Source: Sipunculus nudus (taxonomy: Eukaryota; Annelida; Sipuncula; Golfingiida; Sipunculidae). From it: DNA of 64,000 nucleotides. This document shows positions 58,400 to 64,000 of the stretch, in pieces; positions within the stretch are counted from its first letter, which is position 1; each line of letters begins with the position of its first letter. The notes beneath the pieces were generated by a model. The model ran no database searches and had not been told where the DNA came from. It saw only the letters and a list, made by a program, of their open reading frames with translations. The stretch lies in contig CM049313.1 in NCBI GenBank assembly GCA_026874595.1, positions 16,179,508 through 16,243,507 of the forward strand, written 5' to 3'. Position numbers and translations under genes: made by a program.

Positions 58400-58858
58400 T
58401 TTGATCCTGGATGTACCACTATTGTAACTACAGATGCAAGTGGGTATGGCATATCTTGGGTTTTGAGCCAGATCCAGCAGGGAAAGGAGGAAGGTATCAT
58501 AGCCTCTGCATGTAGAACACTGACTGAGACAGAGAGGAGTTATTCAGTAAGTGAAAGGGAAGCTTTAGCCTGTGTTTGGGCTTGTGAGAGATGGTATACA
58601 TATTTGTGGGGCAGACATTTCACTTTAAGAACTGATCCCAGTACTTTAACAACTCTGTTGCCAGCTAAGGGGTTGGGTAGACAACCAACGCGGAAAGCTA
58701 GGTGGAATACTAGATTGCTGACTTTTTATTATAGTATTGAATACCATTCTTGGTCCTCAAGAGAGCTGACAGTGGTTGATTGCCTCTCTAAGCTACCTTT
58801 GTCAGACACTGAAGAGACTGATATTGAGGATGAAGCTATTTTGTTACTTGTAGCATAA
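58400..58858 (+). pseudogene. Ty3/gypsy RNase H domain remnant
   Basis: The longest surviving open stretch of the element: LFDPGCTTIVTTDASGYGIS, then ETERSYSVSEREALACVWAC, RHFTLRTDPSTLTTLL, ARWNTRLLTFYYSIEYHS and a DCLSKLPL ending, with a TAA at 58856. The acidic residues usual in this domain (TTDAS, the E of EREALA, RTD) remain, but the histidine normally after RTD is proline, and the usual 'NVVADCLSR' reads LTVVDCLSK. The stop also separates it from integrase. In the live element it would remove RNA from RNA-DNA hybrids. Confidence 0.9.
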
Positions 58859-59883
58859 ATTGCAGATAGTACAGTCACATTATCAGAGCTACAGTTGGCT
58901 ACATCTGAAGACTCTATACTAGTCCAAGTGTTAAAGTTAGTACAGGAAGGGTGGCCTAAGAAATGTAAAGTAGACAGTGACTTGTTACCCTGTTTCAGTA
59001 TAAGGTAAGAGTTAACTGTGGTAAAAGGTATTTTTTATGAAAAGTGAGCAGTTGATTGCTCCTGCCAGCCTCACAAAGAAGTTAGTGTGTATGGCACATG
59101 AGGGTCACCAAGGTATGACACGTACAAAATAGAAACTAAGAGAATATTATTGGTGGACAGGTATGGATAAACAGGTGGAGGCTGCAATACATACAGGTAA
59201 GATTAGTAATGCAAGTGACAAGACCGCTAAAACATACACCACACCCATGACACCAGTACAGTTTCCAAGTGAACCTTGGCAAAAATGGCTATGGATATTG
59301 AGGGCCCTATGGATACACTACCACTGCAATGCAGGTTTGCTGTAACTCTGGTAGACATACACAATAAATGGCCTGAGGTTGCATTTTGCTCCAGGATGAC
59401 ATCAGTAACTGTAATTGATTTTCTCAAGAAAATATTTTCTAGAGGGGGTATACCTGAAGATTACAACAATAATGGAAGTCAATTCACTTCATTAGAGTTT
59501 GAACAGTTTCTTCAGCAACATGATATTAGGCATATCAAAAGTGCTATTTATCACCCAGAAGCAAAGTTAAATGTAGAGAGATTTCACAGGGTCCTTAAGA
59601 ATTTGTTACAAACTGCCTAACTAGAAGGAAAACATGTCAAACAAACAGTATCTTTTTTGGGTATTTATCATAGCACACCACATGCTACCACAGGTGTGTC
59701 TCCATCAGAGTTACTCCATGGGCGAAAACGTGTACCCGTTTGTCTGTCAGAGGGTTGAATAGTACTACTATTAATATACAGTAGAGAAAAGAGTGCATGA
59801 AAAACAAAGCAACAAAGAGTATTCTGATTCACAGGGATGGTGGCAACCAGGACTTTTTAAATCAAGCTGGTGTTGTGTTTTTT
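58859..59883 (+). pseudogene. Ty3/gypsy integrase remnant, zinc finger and catalytic site lost
   Basis: The HHCC zinc-binding region is recognisable (AHEGHQG near 59096-59118, then WWTGMDKQVEAAIHTGKIS near 59151-59208), but both cysteines of its CxxC are G and S. Stops lie near 59007 and 59130. The core (59276-59617) keeps the first aspartate (MDIEGP) and the glutamate (VERFHRVLKN). The second aspartate of the D,D-35E triad, normally in TDNGSQF, is asparagine (NNNGSQF). A TAA follows at 59618-59620. A frame with STPHATTGVSPSELLHGRKR continues to about 59756. Near 59880 the reading is cut by element A copy 3. No LTR seen. Confidence 0.9.
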
Positions 59884-60848
59884 AGCTCAGCTGACTGAAA
59901 GTCATCTGAGCTATAGCAATCACTCTTTGTTCGTTGTCCGTCTGTCTGTCTGTCTGTCCGTCTTTCTGTCCATTTACAAGGCACAAATCATAACCACTGG
60001 ACCTTGAATCTTCGTACTTGATATCCAGGGAGGTCCATGAAAAGTCTCCTTGGAAACCTGAAATTAGGTCACTGCATGTGTTACCCATATCCTTCAAGCT
60101 ATGGGGCTCAGAAGTACCCCACAGAATGATGGAAAATCTGCTACAAAAGCCTAGTATCTGAACAACTAATGTATTTACTTCCATGATTCTTTGCATTGAT
60201 ATTGATCATGGAATATTTTATCCTTTCCTGCAGACTGGTGGTGCCACCTGGATTTTTTTCTAATTTTATGCATTTTTTTTCTATTTTTGAGACCTTCAGA
60301 GATGCAGTCGTCTGTTAACAGGGTACAAATGGTAACCGTTCACCTAATTTAAAATGCAGAGATGTCCATGAAAAAATCTCCTTGGAAATCTGAAATTAGG
60401 TCTCTGTTACCCATATCCTTTGAGCTATAGGGCTTATAAGTACCTTTCAGTATAATTCAACATTTTTTTATAAAACCTCCAGTTTCTGAACAACTAATAA
60501 ATTCATCACCATGATTCTTTGCATGCACATTCATTATGGAGTGTTTTATCAGTTCCTGCAGACTGGTGGCACCACCTGGATTTTTTAAATTTTTAGGCGT
60601 TATCATGAGACCTTCAAAGATGTGTTTGTCTGTTAATAGGGCACAAATTGTAACCATTGCACCTAGAATCTTCTTTCTTGAAATCCACGGAGGTCCATGA
60701 AAAATCTCCTTGGAAACCTGAAATTAGGTCTCTGTTAAGCTATGCTTAAGTAGAACTGGGATACCACCTACAAAATTTAGCATTGATAAATTTCCATTTT
60801 GTGAATGTTTTCCCAGTCAGCTGAGCATCTTGACCCCTGGGTCACTTT
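59884..60848 (+). mobile_element. Helentron-like element A, copy 3, inserted at the 3' part of the Ty3 remnant
   Basis: Starts with AGCTCAGCTGACTG plus the complementary AGTCATCTGAGCT after a T-run. Ends with arm CAGTCAGCTGAGC (60814-60826), near-palindrome TGACCCCTGGGTCA (60831-60844) and CTTT. It contains about two tandem core units of about 320 bp (GAGACCTTCA near 60290 and 60608) with boxes decayed to GGTGGTGCCACC (about 60238) and GGTGGCACCACC (about 60566). Confidence 0.78.
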
Positions 60849-63469
60849 TTATCCACCTTCATCCTACTCCAATATGCAACAACTCAATGGACCTAGATTC
60901 TCACTTATACTCTGACCTGGAGGTAAGGACTTGAAAAATGAGGCTGAGTCCATGTCAAGTCCAGCAGGAAAGAGTTCAAATATAAATGATATTGCTCCAA
61001 GCAAGGAGCCCGCTCAAAATATATCTATTTTTGGGGGTTTTTTTTTCAAGAATAACTAAATATAATGAAAGATTAGGTTTAAAGGAAGATATGGAATTTT
61101 GCTGAAAGCTCCTGTTGTAAAGAACTGACATATATACATACATATATAGCCAGCTGTCTAATTATAATTGAGATCTGTTTAATTTTCAACAATAGACTGG
61201 AGTAATTATAGTTTGGACAGTGGGAGTCTTAAGACCTGATCTGCTTTCCAGACATCCTGTGTTTAGCCTTAAGAAGTCCACTCAGACCCGTCTCTTGTGA
61301 ATTACCAAAACTTGTCTCTGTGCAATATTAATCATCCATGCTGGAATTTTATGAGACCCAAGGCTTAGATCAATCTAGAGCTCATCTGTGGCAGGCAGTC
61401 AAATCATATGTATAATGTATTTAAAGAAAGCCAGTATATCCTAAGGCGCAGGTTTTCTGGCCCTTGTGGTTTGTTTATTACAAAAATTATGGACCACTAT
61501 CAGGATTAATTGGAAGGATTATTTTGCCAAAAAAATACAATACATAATGTTAATCTCTCAAATTCTAGTTTGAAAGGTGCTTGTTATGAAAAAAATGTGA
61601 AATGCTTATTTATGTGGTAAAATTATTTAAAATTTATGTGAAAAATTATGTGGCCAATCCCAACTTGTCTGATCTTCAGTTAAAGAAAAATTTTATGAAT
61701 GCTTGAGTCTATATTGATAAAACATTTAAAATATTTTATGACAAGATAGGCTGAATGCAACATAGCAACAATTAAGCAATAACAGAAGATTTACAACAAA
61801 TATCTTGATAAACTGTGGAAGAGGTTAATTTGGCGTCTGAATTATCATGCTCTCTTCATTTAACAGCATTAGCGCAGTCTAAATTTTCACGCAAATCAGT
61901 ATGTATAGGAACTCATTTTGTATCAAATTATTAAAATATTATAATGATTATTTAAAAGACATGATTGTAGCTCAGTCTACCGTTCAGCTGACAAGCTCCA
62001 GGTGACCGCGTATATATATGCTATGGACGACTGAGTACTGTGACCCCAAGGTGTAAACATTAATTAATTGGGACTTACACTCACGTTAGATGATGCAATG
62101 GCACTACACCCAGCAACGTTGTTTGAAATCCCAGGAATATGTATAATTACTCCAAAATATGATAACCAACTAAGAAGGAACTAGTGAACAACACGGCTGG
62201 CTTTTAGCTCCATCTTATGTTTTCAAAGTCATTTGGAGGGAGGTTGCAGAGGTGTCAAAAGTATACTTGTTTCAAGGTTTTTTCTACAAATCACTATAAT
62301 TTGGAGTGGAATACAGCTGAGATATCATAACATGATGACATGACAACTCTATCATCCTGGTTGAAGAAACAACAACTCAAGTGATCCCACATGGAGGGTT
62401 TCCAGACCCTGCTGACTGTGTGTCAGGCGAGAACGCCATGGTCCCTCAAGTTGCGAAAGATCACAATGAAATAATGCCTGTTTTGAATTTAGCACAAATC
62501 CAGCTCCCACTAAAAGCATTAAAATTAACACCCCTCTAACAAAATTACTTCCACAGTATCAAACAAAACTGCCACATATTTCATATTTAAATATCAAAAT
62601 CTTTTGATGCATAATTTTCTGTGTTACATATTGAGGATAGTCACAAAATGTGTTCAGTTTGCTGTACAAGACAATTGATTCTTGTCAGAGCAATCAGTAA
62701 TCCTATCAGTTCTTCTCAGAGCCATCAACTATTATGCCCTTAATAAGAGAGTAATATATCACTGTTTTCTATCAACCTTAGTGATTATTCAAAGGTTCTT
62801 CAAAATTAAATGCTTCAGGATATTAGCACTGCTACCAATGTGTAAAATTTTATTAAAATATATAAAATCACTCAACAGGTATCTAACAGATGCAAAAATA
62901 GAATATACCGTAGTAAGAATTTGCAGAGCTATGCTACTCACTTGGATAATGGAGATCATGAAATGTTGCCTTTAAATAACATCCTAAATTCCTTCTTAAG
63001 GGAACCAGTTGTATAGACAGACAATTGTATCCTCATTTGTTCTTTTACTTTTGTTTAATTATGTAGTGATTTTCTTTAAATTGGTTAAGTGTTTGTTACC
63101 CCATCAAATGATATCACAGCCATACGTGGAAATTAGCTAAATGCATGCTTTATCTATGTGCCTTCGAACCATTGATGCATGCAAGCCAAATAAGGTAATC
63201 TTCAAAATGACTTAACTTTTATCATTAAATAAAATTGAATTATTCAATTATTATTTATGGTTAAACCTATGATGCCTGTTATTCAGTACCCTGCCTTTAA
63301 TACTGTTACAAAACAATAATATATACTTTCTCTTTTTTTCAGGAAATATAACATTTTACACTCTCCACTACTTTTCAAGTGGTTATGCTCTTTCTTTTTT
63401 TCTCTCCAATTTTTTCCAACTTCAAAATTCCATACAATTTTCTCCAGTCAGACAGCTTAAATTCTTTTT
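60849..63469. other. Non-coding stretch, nothing assigned
   Basis: The first 200 bp may be the tail of the Ty3 element beyond element A, but no LTR was recognised. The rest is AT-rich with no gene or repeat ends that I can support; the open frame at 62682-62975 shows no family. Confidence 0.45.
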
Positions 63470-64000
63470 TTTTTATGCCCCCGCCACAAAGTGGCCGGGG
63501 CATATAGTTTTACCCATGTCCGTCATTCCGTCATTCCAAAATCAAAAAGTTGTACGGACTTTTTTTCGCAATGCCTGCAGATATTGGCCTGATTTTTGGT
63601 GTGTGGGCAGATTATGACCAGTTACAGATCGAGTTCGCGTTTCGTCCCGGTTGACCTACTTTTGAGCGTTTTACGGCTCCTAAATTTAGAAAATTTCATG
63701 AAAAATAGAAATTTTCATGACAAATACACATGTACGGACTTTTTTTTTCACAATGCCTGCAGATATTGGCCTGATTTTTGGTGTGTTGGCAGATAATGAC
63801 CAGTTTCAGATCGAGTTCATGTTTCGTCCCGGTTGATCTACTTTTGACCGTTTTACGGCTCCTAAACTTAGAAAATTTCATGAAAAATAGAAATTTTCAT
63901 GACAAATACACATGTACCGACTTTTTTTCGTAATGCCTGCAGATATTGGCCTAATTTTTGGTGTGTGGGCAGATAATGACCAGTTACAGATCGAGTTCAC
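63470..64000 (+). mobile_element. Helentron-like element F, copy 2 (runs off the window)
   Basis: Follows an 11-bp T-run and starts ATGCCCCCGCCACAAAGTGG with the same 5' hairpin as copy 1. Three core units of about 185 bp are seen (TGCCTGCAGATATTGG near 63576, 63761 and 63945), closer to each other than those of copy 1, so this copy looks younger. Confidence 0.75.

Overview
This is an AT-rich, gene-poor eukaryotic window. Its dispersed-repeat families and a short tRNA-headed SINE look like those of bivalve molluscs. No prokaryotic features, rRNA, functional tRNA or CRISPR array is visible. I found one convincing host-gene segment: a 153-bp phase 1-1 exon at 50999-51151 coding the first half of an immunoglobulin domain of a lachesin/IgLON-like neural adhesion protein on the + strand. 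The rest is best read as long introns and/or intergenic DNA filled with mobile elements, most of them non-autonomous or broken. Species and family names are inferences from the sequence alone.

Layout. 259-1947: element F, with a copy of element C nested inside (891-1565). 2181-3362: element B. 5309-5779: TTAA-flanked MITE. 7685-9861: fold-back element with about 500-bp inverted arms. 15225-15545: dead non-LTR reverse transcriptase fragment (- strand). 21108-23081: longer relative of the 5309 MITE, interrupted by element A (21590-22655). 23709-26130: element E1, interrupted by element D (24442-25894). 26511-29017: element E2, interrupted by a hAT-type MITE (27215-27617). About 29110-29420: tRNA-derived SINE on the - strand. 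34084-37370: long A copy with a B copy inside (36012-37187). 41121-41352 and about 49925-50146: relics of element G. 44613-45629: second C copy. 47940-48314: third TTAA-MITE relative. 50999-51151: Ig exon. 52252-55614: TTAA-flanked element with arrays of ATATATG words at both ends. 55654-56287: two tandem poly-A-ending retroposon tails. 57585-59883: decayed Ty3/gypsy pol gene cut by a third A copy (59884-60848). 63470-64000: second F copy, running off the window.

The most interesting signal is that seven sequence-distinct repeat families (A-G) share one architecture. Each has a short 5' terminal inverted-repeat arm, a matching subterminal arm near the 3' end, and a compact 3' hairpin followed by CTAG or CTTG and a host T. 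In most families the 5' arm also forms its own hairpin. This is the Helitron2/Helentron (HINE, DINE-1-like) plan, with tandem repeats in the core. Five families also share a palindromic box, GGTGGCGCCACC, in otherwise dissimilar cores. Family D carries a tandem array of perfect nuclear-receptor DR1 plus ERR/SF-1-type sites. Nested insertions among these elements give natural junctions that define several ends precisely.
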